Shown here in pieces: positions 1 to 9,039 of a stretch of 64,000 nt of DNA. The stretch is from Bradyrhizobium sp. CCBAU 53340 (GTDB lineage Bacteria > Pseudomonadota > Alphaproteobacteria > Rhizobiales > Xanthobacteraceae). The DNA lies in the NCBI RefSeq assembly GCF_015291645.1, contig NZ_CP030055.1, forward strand, positions 5,952,001 to 6,016,000, written 5' to 3'. A program made the translations under genes and the position numbers. The notes under the pieces are model-generated. The model had not been told where the DNA came from. It searched no databases and was given only the letters and a program-made list of their open reading frames with translations. Positions within the stretch are counted from its first letter, which is position 1. Each line of letters opens with the position of its first letter.

Positions 1-1
1 G

Positions 2-1396
2 CTCGTCATCGCGATGATCGTCGCCTATATCGCCTTCACCTCCTGGCTCACGTTCAAGCTGCGCAGCCGGACCAGCGACCAGTTCATGACCGCCTCGCGC
101 GCGATGCCGGCCGTGGTCGTCGGCGTGCTGCTGATGAGCGAATTCATCGGCGCCAAATCGACCGTCGGCACCGCACAGGAGGCGTTTCAATCCGGCATGG
201 CGGCCGGATGGGCCGTGCTCGGCGCCTCGATCGGCTTTCTGCTGTTCGGCTTCTTCATGGTGAAGAAGCTCTACAATTCCGGCGAATACACCATCTCGGC
301 GGCGATCGCGCAGAAATACGGCAAGTCGACCATGCTCACCGTGTCGGTGATCATGATCTACGCGCTACTGCTGGTGAATGTCGGCAATTACGTCAGCGGC
401 GCCGCCGCCATTGCCACCGCGCTGCATGTCAGCCTGCCCATTGCGATGTGCATCATCGCGGTGGTTTCGACCTTCTACTACGTGTTCGGCGGGCTGAAGG
501 GCGTCGCCTGGGTGACGATCCTGCACAGTGCCATCAAGGTCGTCGGCGTCATCATCATCTTTGCGGTCGCGATGTCGCTGACCGGTGGCATCGCGCCGAT
601 GCAGGCCAAGCTGCCGGCCCATTATTTCAGCTGGGATGGCAAGATCGGCTTTGCCACTATCTTTGCCTGGACCTTCGGCACCGTCGGCGCGATCTTCTCG
701 ACGCAGTTCATCGTGCAGGCGATCGCCTCGACGCCGAGCGCAAATGAGGCTCGGAAGGCGACCTACTATGCCGCCGCGTTCTGCCTTCCGCTCGGCTTCC
801 TGCTCGCGCTGATCGGCGTTGCCGCCAAGTATCTCTATCCCGACATGAACAGCCTCTACGCGCTACCGGTGTTTTTGGAGAAGATGCCGCCGCTGGCCTC
901 CGCCTTCGTGACGACTTCGCTGGTCGCCTCGATCTTCGTCAGCGTCTGCACCGTTGCGCTCGCGATCGCTTCGCTTGTGGTGCGCGATTTCTACGTGCCT
1001 TATTGGAAGCCGACGCCGGAGCGCGAATTGAAGATGACGCGCGTGTTCTCGATCGTGATCGCGATCGTGCCCTTGGTTTTCGTGTTCTTCATTCCCGAGA
1101 TCCTGAAACTGTCGTTCTTCACGCGCGCCTTGCGGCTGTCGATCACGATGGTGGCGATGCTGGGCTTCTATCTGCCGCTGTTCGCCAGCAACCGCGGCGC
1201 CACCGCAGGTCTGATCGGCGCCGCGGTTTCGACCACGGTCTGGTACCTGCTCGGCAATCCCTTCGGCATCGACAACATGTATATCGCCGCAGTGACGCCG
1301 CTGGTGGTGATGGCGCTCGAGCGCCTGGTGATGGGTGCCGCGCCCGCCGCCCCGGCCGCACAACCCAATGCCTTGATGGAAAGGACTTCGACATGA
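2..1396 (+). CDS. Sodium:solute symporter family transporter (5' end outside window)
   Basis: Inner-membrane secondary transporter of the SSS family, expected to couple Na+ to uptake of an organic solute. The reading frame is open from the first bases of the window, so the true start and probably the first membrane helix lie upstream; the first in-window ATG is at 14. About 11 hydrophobic segments are visible, with the family-like stretches SEFIGAKSTVGTAQEAF near residue 45 and a glycine-rich YVFGGLKGVAW near residue 155. The stop overlaps the next start (ATGA), so it is translationally coupled to the sialidase-like gene. The substrate is not readable from sequence; a sialic acid or another sugar acid is suggested only by the neighbour. 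Confidence 0.88.
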   Translation, partial: LVIAMIVAYIAFTSWLTFKLRSRTSDQFMTASRAMPAVVVGVLLMSEFIGAKSTVGTAQEAFQSGMAAGWAVLGASIGFLLFGFFMVKKLYNSGEYTISAAIAQKYGKSTMLTVSVIMIYALLLVNVGNYVSGAAAIATALHVSLPIAMCIIAVVSTFYYVFGGLKGVAWVTILHSAIKVVGVIIIFAVAMSLTGGIAPMQAKLPAHYFSWDGKIGFATIFAWTFGTVGAIFSTQFIVQAIASTPSANEARKATYYAAAFCLPLGFLLALIGVAAKYLYPDMNSLYALPVFLEKMPPLASAFVTTSLVASIFVSVCTVALAIASLVVRDFYVPYWKPTPERELKMTRVFSIVIAIVPLVFVFFIPEILKLSFFTRALRLSITMVAMLGFYLPLFASNRGATAGLIGAAVSTTVWYLLGNPFGIDNMYIAAVTPLVVMALERLVMGAAPAAPAAQPNALMERTST

Positions 1397-2577
1397 CCAC
1401 CGACATCGAGATCGCCGCCGACGGCATCGTTCGCCAGGCGGCCGGCGATCCCGATAGGTTCGACGCTTTCATTCCCTCGCCCTGCGTGCAGAACCACGCC
1501 GCAAATCTGATGCCGCTTGCCGATGGCGATCTTGCCTGCGTCTGGTTCGGCGGCACGCAGGAGGGTATGTCTGACATCTCTGTGTATTTCTCGCGGCTTC
1601 CGCGCGGGGAGACGCAATGGTCCACGGCCGAAAAGCTGTCCGACGATTCCGACCGTTCGGAGCAGAACCCGGTGCTGTTCCCTGCCCCTGACGGCACGCT
1701 GTGGCTGATGTGGACGGCGCAACTCGCGGGCAACCAGGACACCGCCATCATCCGCCGCCGCCTCTCGCGCGACAACGGCAAGAGCTGGGGCCCGATCGAG
1801 ACGCTGTTTCCCGAACATCGCGGCCGCGGCACCTTCATCCGCCAGCCGATCGTCGTGCTCGACAATGGCGACTGGCTGCTGCCGGTGTTCTATTGCCACA
1901 GCACGCCGGGCAAGAAATGGAACGGCGACGAGGACAGCAGCGCGGTGAAGATCTCGTCGGATGCCGGCAGAACCTGGCGCGACGTGGATGTCCCCGGCAG
2001 CCGCGGCTGCGTGCATATGAGCATCGTGCGCCTCGACGACGGCTCGCTGCTGGCGATGTATCGCAGCCGCTGGGCCGACAACATCTATCAGAGCCGCTCC
2101 ACCAATCACGGCCGGACCTGGTCGGCACCCGAAGCGACCGCGCTGCCCAACAACAACTCCTCGATCCAGCTGACGCGGCTTGGCAACGGCCATCTCGCGC
2201 TGGTCTTCAACGATTCCAGCGCCAAGGATGCGACCGGGCGCCGGCTCTCGCTCTATGACGAGATCGAGGACGACCTTCCGCCCGTGCTCGCCGGCGACGG
2301 CAGCAAGACAGACGGTCGCACCGCGTTCTGGGGCGCGCCGCGCGCGCCGATGACGCTGGCGATCTCGGCCGACGGTGGAAAGAGCTGGCGCAGGCGCAAC
2401 GTGGAAATTGGCGACGGCTATTGCATGACCAACAATTCGCGCGACCAGACCAATCGCGAGCTCTCCTACCCCTCCGTCAAGCAGACCGCCGACGGCGCGA
2501 TCCACATGGCCTTCACCTTCCATCGCCGCGCGATCAAATACGTCCGCGTGACCGAGCCGTGGGTGAAGCGGGGCTGA
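1393..2577 (+). CDS. Sialidase-like BNR/Asp-box repeat protein
   Basis: 394-aa protein of the sialidase/neuraminidase six-bladed propeller superfamily. Four Asp-box motifs (S-x-D/N-x-G-x-S/T-W) are visible near residues 125-132 (SRDNGKSW), 188-195 (SSDAGRTW), 236-243 (STNHGRTW) and 325-332 (SADGGKSW). No signal peptide is seen, so it is probably cytoplasmic, unlike classical secreted sialidases. The ATG at 1393 is chosen because it overlaps the symporter stop; the longer upstream frame is a shadow of the symporter. Being sandwiched between a Na+ symporter and an SDR suggests intracellular hydrolysis or lyase-type processing of an imported sugar derivative. True sialidase activity is not established by the repeats alone. 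Confidence 0.87.
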   Translation: MTTDIEIAADGIVRQAAGDPDRFDAFIPSPCVQNHAANLMPLADGDLACVWFGGTQEGMSDISVYFSRLPRGETQWSTAEKLSDDSDRSEQNPVLFPAPDGTLWLMWTAQLAGNQDTAIIRRRLSRDNGKSWGPIETLFPEHRGRGTFIRQPIVVLDNGDWLLPVFYCHSTPGKKWNGDEDSSAVKISSDAGRTWRDVDVPGSRGCVHMSIVRLDDGSLLAMYRSRWADNIYQSRSTNHGRTWSAPEATALPNNNSSIQLTRLGNGHLALVFNDSSAKDATGRRLSLYDEIEDDLPPVLAGDGSKTDGRTAFWGAPRAPMTLAISADGGKSWRRRNVEIGDGYCMTNNSRDQTNRELSYPSVKQTADGAIHMAFTFHRRAIKYVRVTEPWVKRG

Positions 2578-2581
2578 GGCG

Positions 2582-3262
2582 ATGGATGAGCGGCCGCACG
2601 CGCTCGTCACGGGCGCCAGTTCCGGCATTGGCGCCGCGATCGTCGAGCGCCTGCTGCGCGACGGCTGGCGCGTCACCGGGATCAGCCGCCGGCCTGTGAC
2701 GTTCGACCATCCGGCGTTCGCGCATTTGTCACTCGATCTCGCTGATGTCGACTCCATTGCCGCCGCGGTCGCTGATCTCGCGCCGACGGCCCTCGTTCAT
2801 GCTGCAGGCCTGCTGAAGGTCGCCCCGCTCGGCTCGCTCGACCATGCCGACGGCGCCGCGATGTGGCGGCTGCATGTCGACGTCGCCGAGCGCCTCGCCG
2901 ACGCGCTGGCGCCGCGCCTGCCGAAAGGCGGCAGCATCGTCTTCATCGGCAGCCGCACCGCATCGGGCGCGCCCGGCCGCGGGCAATATGCGGCAACCAA
3001 AGCGGCGCTGGTCGCACTGGCGCGATCCTGGGCCAGCGAGCTCGCGCCGCGCGGAATCACGGTGAATGTCGTCGCGCCCGCCGCGACCGAGACGCCGATG
3101 CTGAAGGACCCGACGCGCGCCACCATCGCGCCAAAGCTGCCGCCGATCGGCCGCTTCATTCAACCGGCGGAAGTCGCCGCCGCCGTAGCATTCCTGCTCT
3201 CGGACGAAGCCGCCGCCATCACCGGACAGCAGCTCGTGATCTGCGGCGGCAGCTCGCTTTAG
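2582..3262 (+). CDS. SDR family NAD(P)-dependent oxidoreductase
   Basis: 226-aa short-chain dehydrogenase, cytoplasmic. The Rossmann cofactor motif TGASSGIG is at residues 9-16, the active-site YAATK (Tyr-x-x-x-Lys) near residue 139, and the C-terminal ITGQQLVICGG matches the classical SDR end. At 226 aa it is slightly shorter than the usual 245-260. It starts four bases after the sialidase-like stop, behind a weak GAGG, so it belongs to the same operon and probably oxidises or reduces the product of that cassette. The exact substrate is unknown. Confidence 0.88.
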   Translation: MDERPHALVTGASSGIGAAIVERLLRDGWRVTGISRRPVTFDHPAFAHLSLDLADVDSIAAAVADLAPTALVHAAGLLKVAPLGSLDHADGAAMWRLHVDVAERLADALAPRLPKGGSIVFIGSRTASGAPGRGQYAATKAALVALARSWASELAPRGITVNVVAPAATETPMLKDPTRATIAPKLPPIGRFIQPAEVAAAVAFLLSDEAAAITGQQLVICGGSSL

Positions 3263-3331
3263 GCTATGGCGAGCTGTCATTAAGCGGCGAGCCGACTGAT
3301 ATCCCGTTTTCGCTTTCCGTCGGTCGCCGCT

Positions 3332-3631
3332 TCAATCCCGGTCCATCGCGGCGATGGCGCCAACAAACCAGCCGCTGAAGAAAGAGGCGCCAAGCATCAT
3401 GAGATTGGTCGTTGCGGAGGGACCAAGCATGTCTTGAACATGATCAAACCCAATCAGCACCAGCAGGGTAAAAATGATACCGCAGAATGCGGGCCAAAGT
3501 GCCCGCCGCCGCGCGACGAGCCGCTGGGCCGGGGCAGCTCCCCGAGAGTTCCGGGATAGCGTCCAGGTTCGACGGAACGAAACCTCGAAACTGACGACGA
3601 CCACGATCAGACAGGCGGCGAGGAAATACAT
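3332..3631 (-). CDS. Small hypothetical membrane protein
   Basis: About 99 aa with three hydrophobic segments: an N-terminal helix (YFLAACLIVVVVSF), a middle one (FCGIIFTLLVLIGF) and a C-terminal one (LMMLGASFFSGWFVGAI), separated by a basic loop rich in Arg. Two nearby upstream ATGs (3640, 3637) are possible, but 3631 has AAGGA at about eight bases. It lies alone, convergent with the preceding SDR and about 130 bases beyond the helicase gene. I do not recognise the family; coding is supported by the clean hydrophobic pattern and lack of a better frame. Confidence 0.6.
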   Translation of the reverse strand: MYFLAACLIVVVVSFEVSFRRTWTLSRNSRGAAPAQRLVARRRALWPAFCGIIFTLLVLIGFDHVQDMLGPSATTNLMMLGASFFSGWFVGAIAAMDRD

Positions 3632-3762
3632 TGACATCATCCTTCGTGCCTGAACGCTTTATCAGCTCGTTCCAAACAATGACTTGCCAGGCAGATCGAA
3701 GTTTATCGATTGCGGTATAGGTTCCGTAACTGGACGCGATGTGGACGACCACACGCCTCGGT

Positions 3763-6700
3763 TCACGACTCGTCCAGCAACTCCAGCAATTCCTCGACCC
3801 GCTCGAACGGGGCATCGCGCATCGGGCTGTGATAGACCACGCGGTCGCCATCGCGTTGCAGCGACTTGCCCTTGGACTTGCGCAGCCGTCCTGGCAGGAA
3901 CGTCGCAGCCACCGCGCTTTGCCCGACGTCGAGGCGAATGATGCCCCGGCGCTTGCAGTCCAGCCGCAGTCGAGCAGCGGCAAAGAAGTCGCGGGCGGCC
4001 TGCGGCAAGGGTCCGAAGCGGCGCGACGTCTCCTCCTCGAGATCTTCGAGATCCTCCTCGCTGGCGCAGCGCGCGGCGCGGGCATAGAGCTCCAGCCGCA
4101 CGGGCGCGGATTGCACGTAGCTCGCGGGCAGCATGTCAGCGACCGGCAGATTGAGGTCGGGCACCCACACCACGGACATGCCGTCATCGACCTTCTCCGA
4201 GGCCATCTTCAGGAGGTGGCTGTAGAGCACCGGGCCGAACACCTGGACGTGGCCGGATTGCTGCTCCGAGAACAGATCGCCCGCGCCGCGCAGATCGAGG
4301 TCGCGCTCGCTGATGGCAAAGCCCGCGCCCGGCCGGCTGAACTCTTCCAGCACCGCCAGCCGCTTCTCGGACTGCCCCGAGGCCGACTCGGTCAGGAGAT
4401 AGGCGAAGGCGCGGATGCCTCCACGGCCGACGCGCCCGCGCAGCTGGTGCAGCTGGGCCAGACCAAAATTTTCCGGCCAGCACACCACGATGGTGTTGGC
4501 GCGCGGGATATCGAGGCCGCTCTCGACGATGTTGGTGGCCAGCAGCACGTCGGCCTTGCCCTCGACGAAGGTCATCATGCGCTCGTCGATCTCGTCGGCC
4601 GGCAATTTGCCGTGCAGGCAGACGATCTTGAGATCAGGCGCCACCGCCTGCACCCGCGCCAGCATCGGTTCGAGATCCTGGATGCGCGGGCAGATCAAAA
4701 AGCTCTGCCCGTGCCGCCGTTGCTCGCGCAGCAGGGCCGAGGCGATGGCGGCATCAGATAACGGCGCGATCTTGGTCGCGACCGGAAGCCTGTGCACCGG
4801 CGGCGAGGCAATGACGCTGAGATCCCTGAAGCCGGCAAGGCCGGCGGCGAGCGTGCGCGGAATCGGCGTGGCACTCATCCAGAGCGTATGTGCATTCTTG
4901 GCAAGCCCGGAGAGCTTTGCCTTCTCGGCAGCGCCGAAATGCTGCTCCTCGTCGATGATGACGAGGCCAAGATCGTCGAACTTCACGTCCTTCGAAGTGA
5001 GCGCCTGCGTGCCGACCACGACCTTGATCCGGCCGCTGCGCAGGCCTTCCCTGGTCTCCCGCACCTCAGCGCCCGAGGTCGCGCGCGACAGGCTGCCGAC
5101 CTCGATATCGAGGGGCGCAAAGCGTTTGCGGAAAGTCGCGACATGCTGCCTCGCCAGCACGGTCGTCGGCACCGCGATCGCGACCTGCTTGCCAGACAGC
5201 ACCACGGCCGCCGCCGCGCGCAGCGCCACCTCGGTCTTGCCGAAGCCGACGTCGCCGCAGATCACGCGGTCCATGGGATGGCCGGAGGCAAGATCGTCCA
5301 GCACGTCGTGGATCGCCTTGGCCTGATCGATCGTGGTGAAATAGGGAAAGCGCGCGACGAATTTCTCGTAGGCCGATCCGGGCGGGATCAGCTTTTCGGC
5401 GCGCCGCCGCTTGCGCTGGCTGATGTGCTTGGCGAGGACCTTGCCGGCGGCCTGGATCTCCTGCTCGGCCTCGCCGCGGCGGGCCCACCATGTGCTGCCA
5501 TCCGCCTTGTCGAGCGCCAGCTTGCCGCGCTCCGTCGAATAGGGCCACATCTGCGCCAGATCGGAGGGCGGCACCAGGACCGCATTGTCGCCCGCAAAGG
5601 ACAGGCGGACCAGCTCGCGCATCGCGCCGCCGCCGGTGTTCACCGTCTGCAAGCCGTCGAGGATCGCAAGGCCGCGCTGAAGATGCACGACCACCGTGCC
5701 CTGCTCCGGGACATCGGCGTGATCGAAGGCCGCGCTCCAGCTTCGCGCCATCGGCTGCGGATGATGCGCACGACTGCCGAGCACGTCGGTCGCCGTCAGC
5801 ACGACGGCCTTCTTCCCGGGAATGACAAAGCCGGCGTCGAGGTCGGCGAGCAAGGCCACGTCGCGCTGGCGCGCGCCCTCGGCCTCCGCCCAATCCGCGA
5901 CGCGTTCCGCCCGGACGCCGCCCATCCGCTCCATCACGCGCAGGTCTTCCTCCTGCGCCGCGACCAGGATCAGGCGCGAGCCGGCGCGCCTGATCTCCTC
6001 GACGAAGGCGCGCAAGGCCTTCCTCGCGGATGTCAGCTTGGAGAATTCCGGCGTCGGCTGGAACGGCGCATTGCGCGGCAGCACCTTCATGCCGCGCGTT
6101 GCCTGCTTCCAATCGCTCCGCCCGAGATATTCGCGCTCCCTGTCGGCGCGGCCCGCGGCCTCCTCGATCGTGCTCAGCCAGGCATCGGCGTGCACGGGAA
6201 CGCCGGTATCGGCGATCCACTTTGCCTTTCCGCAATAGTCGAACAGCGTCGCGCGCCGCGCCCGTGCGCCCGACATGGCCGTTCGTTCCGACATGGGATC
6301 GACGAGCAGCTCCTTGGTCTCGAAGATGATGTCGTGCTCTTGCGGGTCGAACGCCACGATCCGCTTGATCGCGCGCCCGGCATGTTCCACCCGGAACGGA
6401 CCGAGCGCGCCCGCGGGAAATATCTCGAAGGTCTGGCCGTGAAACAGGACGCCGCCCGGATAGTCCGGCTCGTCGTCGAGATCATAGCCCAGCTCTTCGA
6501 GGCGGACGCGAAGCTCGGCTTCCGAGAACGCGCCGCCGACCTTCAAGCCTATGTTCAGACGCAACAGGTTCGCCGGCGGCGGCAGGCGCTCCATCACCGC
6601 TTCCGCCGTCGAGACCAGAAAGATCGGCTTTTTCGCTTTCGCAAGGCGGCGCAGCACCGAGGCCCTGCGGCCCGCAATCTCGCGCGACGGATCCAGTTGA

Positions 6701-7080
6701 TCGAACGGCAGCGTGTTCAGCCGCGGAAACACCAGCACTTCGCAGGACGGATCGAGCGCATGGATGACGCTGCCGAGCCGCTCCGCCCTGTTCTCGCTCT
6801 CGGCGAGGAACACGAGACCGTTGCGACCGGCCTCCTTCCATTGCGCCAGCAGATGCAGCGCCATCATGCCGAGCGGCGACGACGACGAGATCGTGGCGCG
6901 TGGCGAGCCCTTGCTTTGCTTCGGAGACGCCTTGCCTGGCGAACGCCGGCTTGTCGGGCGCTTGGCAAGCGCGCGCTTTTTATTCTTGACTGCCGCGTTC
7001 TTGACTGCCGCGTTCTTGGCTGGCCGCAATTTCTTGGAATGACGCACGTGAATCCGTTTCTCGTCGTAAGCAGTCGTCAA
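3763..7080 (-). CDS. Mfd/TRCF-type DEAD/DEAH helicase (transcription-repair coupling factor paralogue)
   Basis: 1105-aa superfamily 2 translocase of the transcription-repair coupling factor family. Visible parts: a Lys/Arg-rich low-complexity tail (1-65), a UvrB-like N-terminal region (about 70-320), an RNA-polymerase-interacting-like region (about 458-590), then the translocase with Walker A GDVGFGKT (609-616), DEEQ (710-713), SAT (736-738) and the RGRVGRG motif VI (881-887), followed by a TRCF C-terminal domain. It is somewhat shorter than canonical Mfd (about 1150-1170 aa), and the RNA-polymerase-binding segment reads HLQRGLAILDG where the family usually has a H-x-GIGxFxG-like sequence. 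Such second Mfd-like proteins are, to my knowledge, found in some Rhizobiales beside the canonical one. Whether it binds RNA polymerase or UvrA is inference. Confidence 0.85.
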   Translation of the reverse strand: MTTAYDEKRIHVRHSKKLRPAKNAAVKNAAVKNKKRALAKRPTSRRSPGKASPKQSKGSPRATISSSSPLGMMALHLLAQWKEAGRNGLVFLAESENRAERLGSVIHALDPSCEVLVFPRLNTLPFDQLDPSREIAGRRASVLRRLAKAKKPIFLVSTAEAVMERLPPPANLLRLNIGLKVGGAFSEAELRVRLEELGYDLDDEPDYPGGVLFHGQTFEIFPAGALGPFRVEHAGRAIKRIVAFDPQEHDIIFETKELLVDPMSERTAMSGARARRATLFDYCGKAKWIADTGVPVHADAWLSTIEEAAGRADREREYLGRSDWKQATRGMKVLPRNAPFQPTPEFSKLTSARKALRAFVEEIRRAGSRLILVAAQEEDLRVMERMGGVRAERVADWAEAEGARQRDVALLADLDAGFVIPGKKAVVLTATDVLGSRAHHPQPMARSWSAAFDHADVPEQGTVVVHLQRGLAILDGLQTVNTGGGAMRELVRLSFAGDNAVLVPPSDLAQMWPYSTERGKLALDKADGSTWWARRGEAEQEIQAAGKVLAKHISQRKRRRAEKLIPPGSAYEKFVARFPYFTTIDQAKAIHDVLDDLASGHPMDRVICGDVGFGKTEVALRAAAAVVLSGKQVAIAVPTTVLARQHVATFRKRFAPLDIEVGSLSRATSGAEVRETREGLRSGRIKVVVGTQALTSKDVKFDDLGLVIIDEEQHFGAAEKAKLSGLAKNAHTLWMSATPIPRTLAAGLAGFRDLSVIASPPVHRLPVATKIAPLSDAAIASALLREQRRHGQSFLICPRIQDLEPMLARVQAVAPDLKIVCLHGKLPADEIDERMMTFVEGKADVLLATNIVESGLDIPRANTIVVCWPENFGLAQLHQLRGRVGRGGIRAFAYLLTESASGQSEKRLAVLEEFSRPGAGFAISERDLDLRGAGDLFSEQQSGHVQVFGPVLYSHLLKMASEKVDDGMSVVWVPDLNLPVADMLPASYVQSAPVRLELYARAARCASEEDLEDLEEETSRRFGPLPQAARDFFAAARLRLDCKRRGIIRLDVGQSAVAATFLPGRLRKSKGKSLQRDGDRVVYHSPMRDAPFERVEELLELLDES
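6983..7027. repeat. 15-bp tandem repeat inside the helicase N-terminal tail
   Basis: TTCTTGACTGCCGCG occurs at 6983-6997 and 6998-7012, followed by a copy with two mismatches at 7013-7027. On the minus strand it encodes the repeated KNAAV-type pentapeptide in the lysine-rich tail of the Mfd-like protein. The in-frame unit suggests length variation between strains. Confidence 0.85.
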
Positions 7081-7274
7081 TGCCGCGCGCAGCCGAGCCC
7101 ATGTTGATTCGGTCGCGAATGGACATGCAGATGGGACGGGGCGCCCGAACGCGCCTCCCCCAAAACCTCATGCGACGTAAGAGGTCGCCGGCAAACGCTG
7201 GACTGCGCGAGGACAAGCCGCCCGTCGTCTAGCAGACGCGCAGGCCTATTTCCACTCTTGTGATCGCGTCGCGG

Positions 7275-8462
7275 CTAAATGATGCCGCCCTGCCGGAGTG
7301 CTGCAATCGCGGCCGTGTCGTAGCCGAGTTCCGCCAGCACGGTATCGGTATGCTCGCCAAGCGTCGGCGGACGCGCTGCGATCGCACCAGGGGTTTCCGA
7401 CAGCCGAATCGCGGCGCGGGCAACCGGGGCCTGTTTCGGCAAGCCGGGATAGTCGACATCCTGCAGGAATCCGGCGGCGCGAATGTGCGGATGGTCCAGC
7501 GCCTGCTGCGGGCTCAAGACCGGGCCGGTCGGGATCATCGCCTTGCCGAGTGTATCCACAGCCTCCTGCGTGGTGCGCTCGGCGCACCAGCGCGCCATCC
7601 GCTCGCTGATCACGGCGCCGTTGTTGCCGCGGCTGATGTCGTCGGCAAAGCGCGGGTCGTTGAGCCACTGCTCTTCCTCGCCCATCAGCCTCGCCCAGCG
7701 CTTGAACAGCGGATGGCCGGTGACCTGGCACAGCACCCAACCATCTTTCGTGCGGTAGATATCCGCAGGTGCGGCGGTCTGGCCGAGATTGCCGGTGGGA
7801 ACGCGGTTGACGTTGATGACGGCCTGCTCGATCAGCGTCGCATTGGTGAAGGACAGCGCGGTCGCCAGCAGCGCGCCCTCGACGATCTGCCCGCGACCGG
7901 ATTTGCCGCGCTCGATCAGCGCGGCGAGCGTCCCGAAGGCGCAATGCAGCGCGGTGCCGAAATCGACCCAGTTCACCGCCGCGCGGTAAGGCGGATCGCC
8001 GGCGCCAGTCATATAGACCGAACCCGACATCACCTGCCCGACGCCGTCGAAGCCGACGCGGTCGGACCATGGGCCCGGGCCGCCGAACGCGGTCGCCGTC
8101 GTCAGGATGATGTCCGGCTTGATCGCCTTCAGCTGCTCGTAATCGAGCTTCATCGCGCGCAAGGTCTGCGGCGGCAGATTGGCGACGACGACGTCGGCCG
8201 TCGCGATCAGGCGGCGCATCACCTCCTGGCCTTCCTCCGTCATCGGATCGAGCGTGATGCATTTCTTGTTGCGGTTGACCTGCAGGAACAGGGCGCCCTC
8301 GCCGCCCTCACCGACTGGCGCAACGAAGCGATCCTCGCTGCCGTCGCGCTTCTCGACCCTGATGACCTCGGCGCCGAACTCGGCCAGCAATGTCGCGCAA
8401 TATGGCCCCGCGATATAGCGCCCGAAATCAAGGACGCGCACGCCTTCCAGAACTCCCCCCAT
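7275..8462 (-). CDS. CaiB/BaiF family III CoA transferase
   Basis: 395-aa enzyme expected to move CoA between acyl-CoA and a free carboxylate in the cytoplasm. The N-terminal VLDFGRYIAGPYCAT and AEVIRVE segments and the NRNKKCITLD stretch are typical of the family; the Asp in VNWVDFGTAL is a candidate for the catalytic aspartate. Length matches the usual 390-410 aa. The start at 8462 is chosen because AAGGA lies about nine bases upstream; the ATG at 8471 sits directly on that site, and the longer frame to 8579 lacks support. It stands alone, so neither partner acids nor a pathway can be assigned. Confidence 0.88.
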   Translation of the reverse strand: MGGVLEGVRVLDFGRYIAGPYCATLLAEFGAEVIRVEKRDGSEDRFVAPVGEGGEGALFLQVNRNKKCITLDPMTEEGQEVMRRLIATADVVVANLPPQTLRAMKLDYEQLKAIKPDIILTTATAFGGPGPWSDRVGFDGVGQVMSGSVYMTGAGDPPYRAAVNWVDFGTALHCAFGTLAALIERGKSGRGQIVEGALLATALSFTNATLIEQAVINVNRVPTGNLGQTAAPADIYRTKDGWVLCQVTGHPLFKRWARLMGEEEQWLNDPRFADDISRGNNGAVISERMARWCAERTTQEAVDTLGKAMIPTGPVLSPQQALDHPHIRAAGFLQDVDYPGLPKQAPVARAAIRLSETPGAIAARPPTLGEHTDTVLAELGYDTAAIAALRQGGII

Positions 8463-8634
8463 CGACCTCATTCCTTTTCTATTTCCGGTCAGATTACAGG
8501 GAATGGGTGACGCAGCAAAGGCGCATAGTACAGTGTTTACGACCGCGCAAACCGGTTTCAGAACGCATTGGCGCGACACCGGCGCGCGTACCGGCTAATG
8601 CTCAAATGTCGGATCGTTTAGCCCGGAGCCCCCG

Positions 8635-9024
8635 ATGAGACGTTTTGCGGTCTTTGCGATCTTGTTTCCCCCGCTCGCCTTCGTGGTGGCTTTTTGGGGA
8701 ATGCTGCAGATCCTGACCTTGGCCCTCGGCGACAAAAGCACCATTGAATTTGGGCAATTGGTCTTGCTGCCGCTGGCCTATGCGCTCACCCTCGTGCCAG
8801 CGGTGCTCACGGCTCTGGTGGACGCTATCCTGGCGAAACGCAAAACGCGCTACCGCATCCTATGGACGGCCTTTGCCGGTTACGTGTTCATCTTCCTTCC
8901 GCTGGCGATCTCAATGTTGCAGGGTTCAATCCACGGACCCTACCTGGTCCTGTTCGGAATCATTGGTGCGGTGCCTGCGGCCATCTGCTCCTGGCTGGCG
9001 GGGCACAGAAACGTCGATGTGTGA
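8635..9024 (+). CDS. Small hypothetical inner-membrane protein
   Basis: 129 aa with four hydrophobic helices: about residues 5-25, 40-60, 75-95 and 100-120, and a short basic loop AKRKTRYR before the third. GGAG lies six bases before the ATG. It looks like the small conserved membrane proteins common in Bradyrhizobium genomes, but I cannot name a function. It is convergent with the downstream hydrolase gene. Confidence 0.68.
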   Translation: MRRFAVFAILFPPLAFVVAFWGMLQILTLALGDKSTIEFGQLVLLPLAYALTLVPAVLTALVDAILAKRKTRYRILWTAFAGYVFIFLPLAISMLQGSIHGPYLVLFGIIGAVPAAICSWLAGHRNVDV

Positions 9025-9039
9025 CCGGGAGCGGCGCGC

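Noticed and set aside
4792..7107. 771-codon open frame on the plus strand opposite the Mfd-like gene
   Set aside because: It is fully antisense to a gene with complete helicase motifs, has His/Arg/Asp-rich shadow composition and no family pattern.
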